DNA of 43,002 nucleotides from Candidatus Binataceae bacterium (GTDB taxonomy: Bacteria > Desulfobacterota > Binatia > Binatales > Binataceae). The position numbers were made by a program, and so were the translations under genes. The notes under the pieces were generated by a model. The model worked only from the letters and a program-made list of their open reading frames with translations. It was not told the DNA's origin and made no database searches. Below, piece after piece: positions 26,801-34,898 of this stretch; within the stretch, counting starts at the first letter, position 1; the number at the start of each line of letters is the position of its first letter. The stretch is from contig DATJMX010000051.1 of assembly GCA_035508495.1 (NCBI GenBank), forward strand, positions 1 through 43,002. The letters run 5' to 3'.

Positions 26801-27274
26801 CCTGGAAGGGGCAGCGTTTTCACGATCCGCCTGCCCGCCGCGGAACTGCACAGCGCCGGACACGAGCTCGAAGAAACACGCGGTCAAAGCCCGGCGCCGG
26901 CGCTGGCACTAACGAAGGTGCTGATCGTCGACGACAATGAAGATGGGGCCGAACTCCTCGCGATGGCGCTCGAAGCCAAGGGCCACGTGACGCGCGCCGT
27001 GCTCGATCCGATCGCGGCACTCGCAGTCGCGCCGGCGTTCATGCCCCACGTGATCCTGCTCGATATCGGCCTGCCCGTGATGGACGGCTATGAGCTCGCC
27101 GCGAAACTTCGCGAGCTGCCAGGACTCCGAGCCGCGCGGCTATTCGCCCTCACAGGCTATGGACAGGAATCCGACCGCCTGCGATCGAAGAGTCACGGCT
27201 TCGAGCATCACCTGTCAAAACCGATCGACGTCGATGCTCTCGACGCCTTAATCCGCCAGGCTCCAGCATCTTAG
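23864..27274 (+). CDS. Hybrid sensor histidine kinase with two kinase cores and two receiver domains
   Basis: 1136 residues, no membrane segments. In order: a PAS-like sensor (about 20-160), a GAF-like region (about 170-330), kinase core 1 with VSHEFRTP (His355) and a GHKL ATPase (GSGIGLALVRQ). Receiver 1 follows, LLLTDVMMPN (Asp671). Kinase core 2 has GHELRNPLAP (His781) and GGLGIGLSIVRNL. Receiver 2 ends the protein, ILLDIGLPVMDG (Asp1067). Both receivers keep the acidic pair and a Lys (IKPF, SKPI). All phosphotransfer residues look intact, so an internal His-Asp-His-Asp relay is possible. The output is unknown: no separate response regulator or DNA-binding domain is adjacent. The start has no clear ribosome binding site. 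Confidence 0.94.
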   Translation: MTQSEPKPAPRDRLFAGGGELGALMRELDWTATPLGPPERWPQSLRSIVRVVLTSKYAMWMSWGPELTFLYNDAYAAMTLGAKHPWALGKPSPVVWPEIWAEIGPRIERVIATGEATFDNALILFLERDGYREETYHTFSYSPLSDDDGTVRGHLCVVTEDTERILAERRISVLKELGVQLSSTNVAASLFRASERCLAVDSRDLPFTLVYEFDGKNARLVSSTNLPAGGPGAPFVTSIASLESSWAVDLSKRAPVRVADAALPEDWGSWDAQIKRVFIAPIVEQRQETPTGVMIAGVNPFRRPDESYLTFVGLYVGQIAAGLANARAYEEAKQRAEALAELDRAKTLFFTNVSHEFRTPLTLIMSPLEEMLGSAAQFAPLDREKLVVALRNGTRLLKLVNTLLEFSRMEAGREEAEFRPTDLRTLTRDVVASFQSLVEGAGLTLAYELEDLRDPVYVDREMWEKIVLNLVSNAFKFTFEGGITVRLRRLDGEIELAVSDTGVGIPEEQTAKIFDRFHRVEATRSRTYEGSGIGLALVRQLVQMHGGEVAATSQLRKGSTFTVTIPSGYAHLPQDRVTMDPPESSTGSSAALYLEEARRWGQKAAVEDGRDSAEFAPAERGAHILLADDNADMRDYIEHLLDKHYEVEAVADGRLALDAARARRPDLLLTDVMMPNLDGFGLIAELRADPQLRTVPIIVLSARAGEEARVEGMDRGADDYLIKPFSARELFARVRSQLELNRMRSQVAVEREQLLNREREARIAAEEANRSKDEFLALLGHELRNPLAPIFTALHLMELRKGESNDRERAVIMRQANHLARLVDDLLDISRIKRGNVELKKESLEIASVVAKAIEMASPLIEGRMHSLAVTVPSRGLRVSADPARLTQAIANLLTNAAKYTEPAGRIEISARRDGDEIELRVRDNGIGMTPELVAHVFDLFFQGTQGIDRSRGGLGIGLSIVRNLVTLHGGTVTAASAGPGRGSVFTIRLPAAELHSAGHELEETRGQSPAPALALTKVLIVDDNEDGAELLAMALEAKGHVTRAVLDPIAALAVAPAFMPHVILLDIGLPVMDGYELAAKLRELPGLRAARLFALTGYGQESDRLRSKSHGFEHHLSKPIDVDALDALIRQAPAS

Positions 27275-27388
27275 CCGCTAGAGCTGGTGGGCGATCGAGC
27301 TGCCGGCCGCAAATCGGTTTGCACTCGGACTCGGCCTTGGCCGAATATGGACGATGCTCGAGCGCCATTTGTGGCCAAGGAGATCGCA

Positions 27389-28588
27389 ATGCCGGCTGAA
27401 AAATTCTTTGCCGAAAGCCCTCGTGAAGTTGGTCTGAATCCGGACAAAGTTCAGGCGCTTTTCGATCGCGCCGAGCGCGATGTCAAAGAAGGCGTGCTCC
27501 CAGCCTGCCAGGTCGCGATCGCGCGCAAGGGCAAGATCGCGGCGATGAAAGCCTTTGGCAGCGCCGTGCAGGGCGGCGTCGAAAAACCGGCCGGCGACGA
27601 GACGGTGTTCGTCGCGATGTCGGCGACCAAGGCGATCACTTCATCGGCGCTGTGGCTCCTGATCCAGGAAGGGAAAATCAAAACTTCCGATCTGATCGTC
27701 AAGTACGTGCCCGAGTACGGCACCAATGGCAAAGAGACGACTACGATCGAGCATCTGCTGATTCACACCGCGGGCATCCCGACCGCGCCGGGCTCGTTCA
27801 AGGATTGGGGCGATCACAAGCGGCGCCTCGAACGCTTCGCCCAGTGGAAGCCGGTGAACGTGCCAGGCGAGAAATTTTTCTACCACATCCATGCTAACTA
27901 CTGGCCGATCGCGGAGGCGATCGAGCGTATCACCGGCAAGCGCCTGGGCGATTTCGTGCGGGAGAGAATCGCGCAGCCGCTGGGCCTCCCCGATCTGCGC
28001 ATCGGGCTGCCGCGCTCGATCCAAAGCCGAATGGCGGACGTGAAATGGGTGGGCGAGGCGGCCAAGGACGAAGAGTACCAGAAGCTCGGCATCACACCGC
28101 CGCGTGCGAGCCTGGGATCGATCAGCGAAGGCGCGGTGCTGGAGATGAACGATCCGGAAATGCGCGAGACGGATTTTCCCGCGGGCGGTCTGATGACCAC
28201 GGCGGGCGATATCGCGCTTTTCTACCAGGCGCTGCTGAACGACGGCAAAGCATCCGACGGCACCCGCATCTGGAATTCGGAGATGCTGCGCGAGGCGCGG
28301 CGCATCCGCAGCGGCGACCTGATCGATCCTGCTCGCGGCATCAAGGCCAACCGCGCGCTCGGAATCGTGATCGCCGGCGACGACGGCAAAGCCAATCTGC
28401 GCGGCTTCGGACGGACCAACTCGCCTGAAGCGTTCGGGCATCCCGGCTTCGGCGGCCAAATCGGATGGGCCGATCCCGCGACCGGGATTTCGTTCAGCTA
28501 TCTGACTAACGGTTACGATCGCAACGATCTGCGCGAAGGCCGTCGCGGCGTCGCGGTGTGCAGCCTCGCGGGCGCCTGCGCCGAGTAG
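27389..28588 (+). CDS. Beta-lactamase-family (class C / family VIII) serine hydrolase
   Basis: 399 residues. SATK (Ser78, Lys81) is the SxxK nucleophile motif in FVAMSATKAITSSALW. The second motif is unusual: FFYHIHANYWPIAEAI replaces the common YSN with YHI followed by HANY. The third is HPGFGGQIGWADP. Such proteins are mostly esterases or D-amino-peptidase-like enzymes; antibiotic hydrolysis is not implied. There is no signal peptide, so it is probably cytoplasmic. ATG 27389 is chosen because AAGGAG lies 6 nt upstream; 34 extra codons upstream look non-coding. Confidence 0.9.
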   Translation: MPAEKFFAESPREVGLNPDKVQALFDRAERDVKEGVLPACQVAIARKGKIAAMKAFGSAVQGGVEKPAGDETVFVAMSATKAITSSALWLLIQEGKIKTSDLIVKYVPEYGTNGKETTTIEHLLIHTAGIPTAPGSFKDWGDHKRRLERFAQWKPVNVPGEKFFYHIHANYWPIAEAIERITGKRLGDFVRERIAQPLGLPDLRIGLPRSIQSRMADVKWVGEAAKDEEYQKLGITPPRASLGSISEGAVLEMNDPEMRETDFPAGGLMTTAGDIALFYQALLNDGKASDGTRIWNSEMLREARRIRSGDLIDPARGIKANRALGIVIAGDDGKANLRGFGRTNSPEAFGHPGFGGQIGWADPATGISFSYLTNGYDRNDLREGRRGVAVCSLAGACAE

Positions 28589-28646
28589 TCAGCTCGATGC
28601 GGTGCGCGGCGCGCATTTACTTATTCGGTGGCGGAGTTTTCGATTA

Positions 28647-29378
28647 CTAAGAAGTGAAATATGCTCCGCCGTTGACGTTGATCGATTGACCCGTGATGTA
28701 GCTATTGCGCGCCAGCATCACTGCGACCTCGGCCACCTCCTCGACACGCCCAAACCTGCCGACCGGGATTCGATCGGGAGTGATCCGCAAATCGGATCGC
28801 ACCATGTCGGTTTCGACCAGTGCCGGTGAGATCACGTTCGCCGTTATCCCTTCCTTAACGAGATTCGAGGCGTAGGAGTGCATCAGGCCGATCATACCGG
28901 CCTTCGACGCCGCGTAATGCGGCCCGACGACGCCGCCGACGTTGGCCGCGGTTGAAGAAATGAAGATCAGCCGGCCCCACTTCGCGCGCCGCATCGCGGG
29001 CAGGACCGCGGCCGTGACGAGAAACGCCGAGCGCAGGTTTACTGCGATCGCCTCGTCAAACAGAGCGAGATCGACGTCCTCGATCTTGCGCCCGCGCGCG
29101 ACGCCGGCATTGTTGACCAGGATTCCGATCTCGCCGAGCTGAGCGGCGATCGCGGCGATCAGCTCGGCGACTTCTCCAGCAAGCGCGACATCGGCGCCAA
29201 CTGCTATCGCGCGACGGCCGGATTTTGTGATCGTCGCAACGACCTCGTCGGCTGCCGATTTGTTCTCTTTGAAGTTTACCGCAACGTCGGCGCCTGCCTC
29301 GGCAAGCGCGATCGCAATCGCGCGCCCGATACCGCGGCTGCCGCCAGTGACCAGGGCAACTTTTCCGCTGAGTTCCAT
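28647..29378 (-). CDS. FabG-like short-chain dehydrogenase/reductase, copy A
   Basis: 243 residues. TGGSRGIGRAIA binds NADP(H). LVNNAG, FISSTAANVGG and HYAASKAG (Tyr155, Lys159) form the active site, and GQSINVNGGAYFTS ends the protein. The family reduces 3-oxoacyl-ACP/CoA or related ketones. It is nearly the same as copy C at 41727, with about nine in ten residues shared by eye, and a degraded fragment (copy B) lies at 34425. It is last in a minus-strand series RRM - small protein - helicase - desaturase - SDR; a link to fatty-acid remodelling with the desaturase is plausible. Confidence 0.93.
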   Translation of the reverse strand: MELSGKVALVTGGSRGIGRAIAIALAEAGADVAVNFKENKSAADEVVATITKSGRRAIAVGADVALAGEVAELIAAIAAQLGEIGILVNNAGVARGRKIEDVDLALFDEAIAVNLRSAFLVTAAVLPAMRRAKWGRLIFISSTAANVGGVVGPHYAASKAGMIGLMHSYASNLVKEGITANVISPALVETDMVRSDLRITPDRIPVGRFGRVEEVAEVAVMLARNSYITGQSINVNGGAYFTS

Positions 29379-29519
29379 GGCCCGATTATCTCTCTGCCTG
29401 GCGTCAACATTCCAACCGCGTCGGCGTCAACGCTTTTGCGAAATGGAGCTTCTCAGACGCAAAGAATTCGGCGCACAGAGCGACCAGAAACGCATCCAGA
29501 CGATTCGCGGTGCGCTGGG

Positions 29520-30350
29520 CTACAGCCCTCGATGATTATTCGACGATGCCGTCCGCCGGGTAGTTTGGACAAGGCGATTATCGGCGGCGTGCTTCAGTTC
29601 CTGCCGCTCAATCTTGAGCGTCGCCAGGAGGGGCAGGACCACGCGCTCAATAAACACTCGTGGACTCACTCCAGCCCCCGAGCTGTGTAGTCTTTCGCGA
29701 TAATTTGCAATCAGGCCATCGCCCGGCATTTTGAATGTGGCAAGAACGTGCGCGAGGTCCGCCACCGTTCCCGCCCGATCCTGCGATAGTTCCAGTTCAA
29801 GTATCTCGCGGTAGAAGCCGCTGTGAGCGGCTTCGTCTCTACCTACAAAATGAAAGATAGCCTCGAGCACCTGGTCGCCGGTTTCCCGGGCGCGGTCTTT
29901 CTGCACCTTGTATGCGACGTAGGTTACGCTCTCCTGCAGGGCGCCATAGCAAACCATGCGACGGGGCGTCTTGTAGGGGAGTTGCCAGGTTTTGGAGAAG
30001 AGGTCCCCCTCAAGGGTAGCGAATTCGTCTGCCGAGCGTTGTCCCGAGCGGGTCAGGTATTCGCGAAAGACCAGTCCATGACGGGTTTCCTCGGCAGCCC
30101 ACTGGGTCTGGAACCAAGCCATGCCAAAGCTGGTCCGCAGGATCTCGAGTGCTTTGGCTACATAATCAGGAACATATAGTTCTTCGGAACAATATATTTC
30201 GACCGAATCCGCGATTGAGTCGCTCGATCTTGCAGCGTCCAGCTTGTCCCATGGTATATCGTCGAAAATGCTCCACCGTCTTTTTTTCTCTGCAGTTTCA
30301 AGGAACTCCAGATAAATGCGATATGTACTGTCTCTAAACGATGGGTTCAT
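29520..30350 (-). CDS. Acyl-ACP desaturase (soluble di-iron) family protein
   Basis: 276 residues of the ferritin-like stearoyl-ACP desaturase family (FA_desaturase_2), which puts a double bond into acyl-ACP using a di-iron centre. Iron ligands are visible: Glu in YCSEELYVPDY, EETRH (87-91), Glu in GALQESVTY, and DEAAH in GRDEAAHSGFY. It is shorter than plant enzymes, as in the mycobacterial DesA group. The start has only a weak TAAG upstream. It follows the DEAD-box helicase by 95 nt on the same strand. Together they fit a low-temperature response (membrane fluidity plus RNA unwinding), an inference from context. Confidence 0.9.
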   Translation of the reverse strand: MNPSFRDSTYRIYLEFLETAEKKRRWSIFDDIPWDKLDAARSSDSIADSVEIYCSEELYVPDYVAKALEILRTSFGMAWFQTQWAAEETRHGLVFREYLTRSGQRSADEFATLEGDLFSKTWQLPYKTPRRMVCYGALQESVTYVAYKVQKDRARETGDQVLEAIFHFVGRDEAAHSGFYREILELELSQDRAGTVADLAHVLATFKMPGDGLIANYRERLHSSGAGVSPRVFIERVVLPLLATLKIERQELKHAADNRLVQTTRRTASSNNHRGL

Positions 30351-30445
30351 CTTACAGCGCTTCCTGCCCCGCAGCTACGAGCGTGAACATCCACAACTCT
30401 GGTGGAAGGCGGCCAGCACACCGCCCTCCGCGATATTCCTGTTCT

Positions 30446-31702
30446 CTACGATACTTTTGCCCGGGCCGAGGGGAACTTCGCGTGGCGTGGCCGATGGCGC
30501 CTTTGCTGTATTACGGATGAAGTAGTATTAAGTTTCGCCGGCCGATCGGAGCTGCTTTCACTCGAGCCGGAAGCCATATCGGATTGCTCAAATCCCTGGA
30601 TAGTTGCCTGCTTGATGCTGATGCGAAGCGTGCGCTCGATACCGCGCAACGCCATCCGATCCTCGGGCCTCACGAAGCTCACCGCTTCACCCAATTTGCC
30701 CATGCGGCCGGTCCGGCCGATACGATGGACGTAGGAATCAGGTTCTTCCGGCAGATCGAAGTTGATTACGTGAGACACGTCCGGAATATCTATTCCGCGC
30801 GCCGCAACATCAGTCGCGACCAGTACTCTATACTGGCCCTTGCGAAATCCCGCCATCGCCGAAGTGCGCTGACTTTGGGATCGGCCGCCGTGAATAGCCA
30901 CCGCGTTGACGCGGTTGCGGGTTAGCAGTTTTGCCACCCGATCCGCGCGGGTCTTGGTTCGAGTAAACACGATCGCGGAGATCACTTCGTCGCGGCCCAG
31001 CAGATGCAGCAGCAACTGCGGTTTCTTTTCTTGCGTCACCGGGCAAACGCTCTGCTTGATTTCCGGCCGCGGCGTGGAAATATCATCGGCGCGCACTTCG
31101 ACGGGATTGGTCAGAAACTCCCGCGCAACGTGCTGAACCTGCGGATCCATCGTCGCCGAGAACATCAGCGTCTGGCGCGGGCTGCGGGTGGCTTTGAGGA
31201 TCCTTCGCACCTGGGGCATGAAGCCCATATCCAGCATCCGATCAGCCTCGTCGATGACGACCACGTCGATCATGTCGAGCTTCACCGAACGCTGGTCGAG
31301 GTGATCGATGAGGCGTCCCGGGCAGGCGACGATTAGCTGGACGCCGCGGCGCAGTTCACCTAACTGCCGGTTCATCGATTCGCCCCCGACGATAACCGCG
31401 GCGCGAATGCGAGCGTCGTTGCAGAACAGTTGAAACTCTCGGCCGATCTGGAAAGCGAGTTCCCGCGTGGGCGCAAGCACCAGCGCCCTGACTCCGCGCG
31501 CTGGATGCTGGTGCAGACGATCCAGGATCGGCAGCAAAAAGGCCGCGGTTTTACCGCTGCCGGTTTGCGCGGTTGCGATCAAATCGCGCCCCGCAACCGC
31601 AACTGGAATTGACTTGGTTTGAATTGCGGTCGGTTGACCATAACCCCTTTGATGGACCGACTTCAGAAGTGCGGGCGATAGAGAAAGTTCACAAAAAGAC
31701 AG
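30446..31702 (-). CDS. DEAD-box RNA helicase (RhlE-like), probably started by CTG
   Basis: 418 residues if begun at CTG 31702. The reading there, MSFCELSLSPALLKSVHQRG, is the normal DEAD-box N terminus. The Q motif PTAIQ, motif I ATAQTGSGKT, APTRELAFQ, VIDEADRMLDMGF (DEAD), FSATM, IVFTRTK, ATDVAARGID and HRIGRTGRMG follow. GGAG lies 5 nt before the CTG, and no ATG, GTG or TTG exists at the right place. The first in-frame alternative (TTG 31582) would remove the Q motif. The frame is also open upstream, but without family resemblance. The tail is Ser/Arg-rich, as in RNA-binding extensions. It is part of the RRM-helicase-desaturase series. Confidence 0.93.
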   Translation of the reverse strand: MSFCELSLSPALLKSVHQRGYGQPTAIQTKSIPVAVAGRDLIATAQTGSGKTAAFLLPILDRLHQHPARGVRALVLAPTRELAFQIGREFQLFCNDARIRAAVIVGGESMNRQLGELRRGVQLIVACPGRLIDHLDQRSVKLDMIDVVVIDEADRMLDMGFMPQVRRILKATRSPRQTLMFSATMDPQVQHVAREFLTNPVEVRADDISTPRPEIKQSVCPVTQEKKPQLLLHLLGRDEVISAIVFTRTKTRADRVAKLLTRNRVNAVAIHGGRSQSQRTSAMAGFRKGQYRVLVATDVAARGIDIPDVSHVINFDLPEEPDSYVHRIGRTGRMGKLGEAVSFVRPEDRMALRGIERTLRISIKQATIQGFEQSDMASGSSESSSDRPAKLNTTSSVIQQRRHRPRHAKFPSARAKVS

Positions 31703-31901
31703 AAAAACTCCGATTTCAGAGCCAGTGGATTCAGAGTAGGGCGTGAAGCCGAACGAAAGGTTCTGAGGGCTGAAGGATGAGCGTCGCGTGAATCCGCGCG
31801 CTTGGCCAACGATTGGCTTGCCGGAATCCTATGGCAATGTTGCCCCAGAATCAAGGGCTTCACGCACGGAACGGTTGCAGGGAAGAACTCGAGCGGCACG
31901 C

Positions 31902-32174
31902 TCAGGGTTTGGAAAGAAGCTTCCGGTCTTCGATGTCGACGGCACTGAACAAACGCGGACACTGCTCATCTAACCAGCGATTGCTGACCTGGCTTTCGAG
32001 CGCGCGGCCGTCTCCATCAACCGCCCAGGCTTCGCCCCTCTGTAAGCTGAAATGACAAAATTTCCGCCCGCATCTGCGACAACTGAATGCCAGCCGTGAC
32101 CCGCGAACCGGGGACCAATCGAGCATCTTAACCGTGAAATCGTGGCTTCCCCATCCGACAACTTTCAAACTCAT
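31902..32174 (-). CDS. Small protein with one CxxC knuckle, unknown function
   Basis: 90 residues starting MSLKVVGWGSHDFTVKMLDW. CRRCGRKFCHF near the middle holds three closely spaced Cys and a His, a possible metal-binding knuckle. Aromatic and charged residues dominate and there is no membrane segment. GGAG lies 5 nt before the ATG, so it is very likely translated. It begins 39 nt after an RRM gene and precedes the helicase, hence likely linked to RNA binding, but I do not recognise the family. Confidence 0.7.
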   Translation of the reverse strand: MSLKVVGWGSHDFTVKMLDWSPVRGSRLAFSCRRCGRKFCHFSLQRGEAWAVDGDGRALESQVSNRWLDEQCPRLFSAVDIEDRKLLSKP

Positions 32175-32213
32175 TTCAACTCCTCAAGCCGCCAGTTACG
32201 CAACGCGCGTCTG

Positions 32214-32510
32214 CTATCGTTCGGTAACCCGCGCTGCCACAGCCCGATTTCGCGCCTTGCCGTTTTTGAGTGAAGGATCGAATTCTATTTTTATCGATTG
32301 GCCGTTGAGCTTGCTGTTGTTCAACAGGCTGATCGCGACCGCGACGTCCGCCAACTCCGCCATTTCGACGAATCCGAAACCGCGGCACACTCCTGACACT
32401 TTGTCCTTGATCGCGAGTGCGTTCAGCACCTCTCCAGCGCGCGAGAAATGCGCAGCAAGATCGCGGCTGGTAACCGAGCCGGCAAGATTGCCCACGTACA
32501 CCTTAGGCAT
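32214..32510 (-). CDS. Single-RRM RNA-binding protein
   Basis: 98 residues made almost only of one RRM fold. RNP2 is VYVGNL and RNP1 is RGFGFVEM; the aromatic residues that stack on RNA are kept. Unlike the two plus-strand RRM genes nearby, it has no Gly-rich tail and ends with a basic stretch (NGKARNRAVAARVTER). ATG 32510 is chosen because GGAG lies 7 nt upstream; five more codons in frame lack family resemblance. The leader can fold into a strong hairpin (32536-32566). First gene of the minus-strand series. Confidence 0.9.
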   Translation of the reverse strand: MPKVYVGNLAGSVTSRDLAAHFSRAGEVLNALAIKDKVSGVCRGFGFVEMAELADVAVAISLLNNSKLNGQSIKIEFDPSLKNGKARNRAVAARVTER

Positions 32511-32826
32511 ATGGAGTCTCCTCAAGTGACCGAAAGATTCGGATTGTCCGGGCAGCGGACCGAATCTGATCCAGAACCTGGTATCCGAAGGCGAGAGAAA
32601 ACAAATATATCAATTTCGAGGCTAGGCGTATATAGCCGCTGCAAGTGGTCGTTTTATTATGGTGAATGCTTTGTGCTTGCTGGGCATATGATGCATGCGT
32701 GGTATCTTCGCCTGCCCGAAACCTGTAGACTCAAGGCCGCAACGCTTGGAGGTTCCCACCAACGACCCCGGAATTCGCCTGGGTTCTCCGCTTGGAACTA
32801 CCGGCATAAAACTCGGGAGGGCAACT
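32511..32826. promoter_or_regulatory. Divergent leader region between two RRM genes
   Basis: 316 nt with no gene, AT-rich at 32590-32695. Toward the minus-strand gene a bulged hairpin sits at 32536-32566 (GATTCGG with CCGAATC, TCCG with CGGA). Toward the plus-strand gene there is a TATGAT box (32687-32692) without a good -35, and a hairpin at 32765-32784 (ACCCCGG / CCTGGGT) 42 nt before the ATG. An equivalent hairpin lies in the leader of the RRM gene at 35362. Confidence 0.5.
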
Positions 32827-33132
32827 ATGCCCAGCAAACTGTACGTGGGTAACCTGGCTTACTCGGTTTCCAATGATGATCTCCGTGATCTGTTCTCACA
32901 AGTCGGTCAGGTTCAGAGCGCGACCGTGATCACCGATAAATTCTCGGGTCAGTCAAAGGGCTTCGGCTTCGTCGAGATGACGACGGCGGAAGAAATAACC
33001 AGCGCCATTCAACGCTTCAACGATACCGAACTGAAGGGTCGAAATATTAAAGTAAATGAAGCCCGGCCGCGAGAATCGAATTTCGGCGGTGGCGGGCGCA
33101 ATGGCAATGGAGGCTCGCGCAACCGCTGGTAA
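32827..33132 (+). CDS. Glycine-tailed single-RRM RNA-binding protein
   Basis: 101 residues: MPSKLYVGNLAYSV (RNP2 LYVGNL), KGFGFVEM (RNP1), then GRNIKVNEARPRES and a short Gly/Asn/Arg tail. This is the cold-inducible Rbp type known best from cyanobacteria; such proteins bind RNA and often respond to cold. GGGAGGG precedes the ATG by 5-6 nt. It is a close paralogue of the protein at 35362, sharing the stretches DKFSGQSKGFGFVEM and QRFNDTELKGRNIKVNEA. Confidence 0.93.
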   Translation: MPSKLYVGNLAYSVSNDDLRDLFSQVGQVQSATVITDKFSGQSKGFGFVEMTTAEEITSAIQRFNDTELKGRNIKVNEARPRESNFGGGGRNGNGGSRNRW

Positions 33133-33246
33133 GTGCGAGCAATAGCCGCGAGCGGTTTACCGCTTGGATCGCCTGCGGGCGCGTACTTCGTCAGCGGGCA
33201 CGCCTGCACGGCGGTCTGTGACCAATTCAATCTGTAGAGGAGCTTC

Positions 33247-33417
33247 ATGGAAAAACGCCAACGAGAGCGCGTTCGAAGGCAAAAACAACAGGATAAGGAA
33301 CAGCGCCGCGCCAAGCGCATCGCTGAACGGGAGCAGCGCCCGAGTGACGGAAAAGATGCCGATCTCAAAGATATCGTTCCAGGACCGCAACCCGGCCAGA
33401 TTATCGATCTGAATTGA
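33247..33417 (+). CDS. Small highly charged protein, unknown function
   Basis: 56 residues. The first half is almost all Arg, Lys, Gln and Glu (MEKRQRERVRRQKQQDKEQR) and should form one charged helix. The second half is KDIVPGPQPGQIIDLN. GAGGAGC stands 4-5 nt before the ATG, a strong translation signal. The composition suggests nucleic-acid or ribosome contact. It follows an RRM gene on the same strand by 114 nt. I cannot name a family. Confidence 0.65.
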   Translation: MEKRQRERVRRQKQQDKEQRRAKRIAEREQRPSDGKDADLKDIVPGPQPGQIIDLN

Positions 33418-33834
33418 TTTCCTTCCAACGCATCGGGTCCGAGTCGTAAATACCGCGCGGAAGCGGAGGAGGATCGCCGCATCACAGGCGCCGCAAAGCT
33501 GCCCGCTCAAAAAGCTATAGAAGGGCAGCAACTGTGATTTGTTGATGCGAGAGATACTTACTCAATTACTTCCAGCTCTTTGGCTCTGACGAAAGCAGAG
33601 CCAATTTTCTCCGCGCAGCCTTCGCGCGCGGATGAGTAGCAGCTAGCTCCTATTTGTCAGGGATTTCTTGCTCCGATATCCTCGGCGAGCGAACCTTATT
33701 CACTTTTCCGTCGGTGATTTGGTCTTCATACTTCGCGGTCTTGCCTGCTGAAATCCATTTCAGCTCAGCGTATTTTTGTACCATTATCGAGGATGCTGCA
33801 GGCAAAGGCCGCTCGACCCAAAGGAAAACAAACC
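33418..33834. other. Intergenic stretch with two hairpins
   Basis: 417 nt without a convincing gene. One hairpin pairs GCTGCCC (~33495) with GGGCAGC (~33525), flanked by CACAG and CTGTG. A clear terminator follows at 33580. The remaining ~220 nt before the next gene show nothing recognisable; a 73-codon frame there has no ribosome binding site. Confidence 0.5.
33580..33608 (+). terminator. Rho-independent terminator
   Basis: Perfect 9-bp stem TTGGCTCTG / CAGAGCCAA with a 7-nt loop and a following TTTT. It lies about 160 nt after the small charged protein gene, so it probably ends that transcript or one from the hairpin region before it. Confidence 0.85.
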
Positions 33835-34311
33835 ATGCGGAAAAGTATACTCAACCCGGCCACCATTCGCCCTGAGCAGCGTGCCGAAGCGCAATGGCTC
33901 GCACTCGAACAGTTGGCCAAAATCGAACTCACATCCGAGGATCCAAACTTCCCGATCGAATTTGCTCTGAGCGCGGGAAAGGGACCTGGCTGGCGGGCGG
34001 ATCAAAAGGGTCAGCAACTCATCCGGATCATCTTCGACAAGCCGACGGCGCTTCGCCTAATCAGAATCGAGTTTTCAGAGACAGAAGTCGAGCGGACCCA
34101 GGAATTCACTCTTCGATGGTCGGCCGGAGTGGGCGGGCCATTCAATGAGATTGTTCGCCAGCAATGGAGCTTTAGCCCGCACGGCTCGACCAGCGAGATC
34201 GAAGAATACCAGGTCAATATAGATAATGTCTCTGTCCTGGAACTGGCGCTTAAGCCAGACCTGACCCCGGCCAATGCAGTTGCAACCTTGCTCAAGTGGC
34301 GCCTTGCATAA
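33835..34311 (+). CDS. Discoidin-like (carbohydrate-binding-type fold) protein of unknown function
   Basis: 158 residues: MRKSILNPATIRPEQRAEAQ, then IELTSEDPNFPIEFAL, GPGWRA, QLIRIIFDKPTALRLIRIEF, FTLRWSAGVGGPF, VRQQWSFSPHGSTSEIEEY. The run of beta strands and the pattern 'bound ligand edge then response strand' look like an F5/8-type C / XRCC1-N-terminal galactose-binding-like fold. From memory, similar stand-alone proteins are annotated only as hypothetical. No signal peptide, so cytoplasmic. AAAGGA lies about 10 nt before the ATG. Neighbours are pseudogenes, which give no help. Confidence 0.75.
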   Translation: MRKSILNPATIRPEQRAEAQWLALEQLAKIELTSEDPNFPIEFALSAGKGPGWRADQKGQQLIRIIFDKPTALRLIRIEFSETEVERTQEFTLRWSAGVGGPFNEIVRQQWSFSPHGSTSEIEEYQVNIDNVSVLELALKPDLTPANAVATLLKWRLA

Positions 34312-34424
34312 GATCGTGCTGACCTGGTGACGATACAAGATTTCTCGTCGTGAAATCTTTCGCATGAGAGTTCACCGCTTCAGGGCGGCACCGGAGCCCT
34401 GGTAATGAGTACCAACTGCGATTA

Positions 34425-34862
34425 CTCAGAAGTGACACACGCGTCGTCATTGACGTTGCTCGGCTGACTAGTGAAGTAGTTATTCCGCGTCAGACTCGCG
34501 GCGACGTCCGCGACCTTCTCCGACGCGAGCAGGGCCGCCGACCAGAATTCGCTCGAAAGCGATCCGCAAATCCGCTCGCACCATGTCAGTCTCGACGACT
34601 GCCCGACAGACCATATTGGTTGCAATCCCTTCCTTGACGAGATTCGAGGCGTAGGAGTGAATCGGGCCGATCGTGCCAGCCTTCGAAGCGGCGCAGTGCG
34701 GACCGACCGCGCCGCTGGCGGGCGTCGAGGAGCAAAAGATCCAACTCCCCATTTGGCGCGGCGCATTTGCGAAACAGACGGCAGTGGAAACGCGTACCTG
34801 GGTTAATCGCGATCGTCTGGTCGAACACGCGAGATCAACATTCTCTATCTTTCGCGCGCCGT
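34425..34862 (-). pseudogene. Degraded fragment of the FabG-like SDR, copy B
   Basis: In three shifting minus-strand frames this matches copies A and C from their middle to their end: RKIENVDLA (near 34850), FDQTIAINPGTRF, then AASKAGTIGPIHSYASNLVK, VVETDMVRADLRI and a final NYFTSQPSNVNDDACVTSE. The N-terminal ~95 residues with the cofactor motif are missing and at least two frameshifts are present. The right end of homology is abrupt at about 34862. Confidence 0.88.
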
Positions 34863-34898
34863 AGTTACCTTTAAAAGCCCAAGCTACTCGGTCTTACT

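Noticed and set aside
21551..26887. Several 270-350-codon minus-strand frames opposite clpA and the hybrid kinase
   Set aside because: All mirror strongly conserved genes and show no domains or ribosome sites.
33654..33875. 73-codon plus-strand frame
   Set aside because: No ribosome site, no recognisable features, and it overlaps the start of the next gene in another frame.
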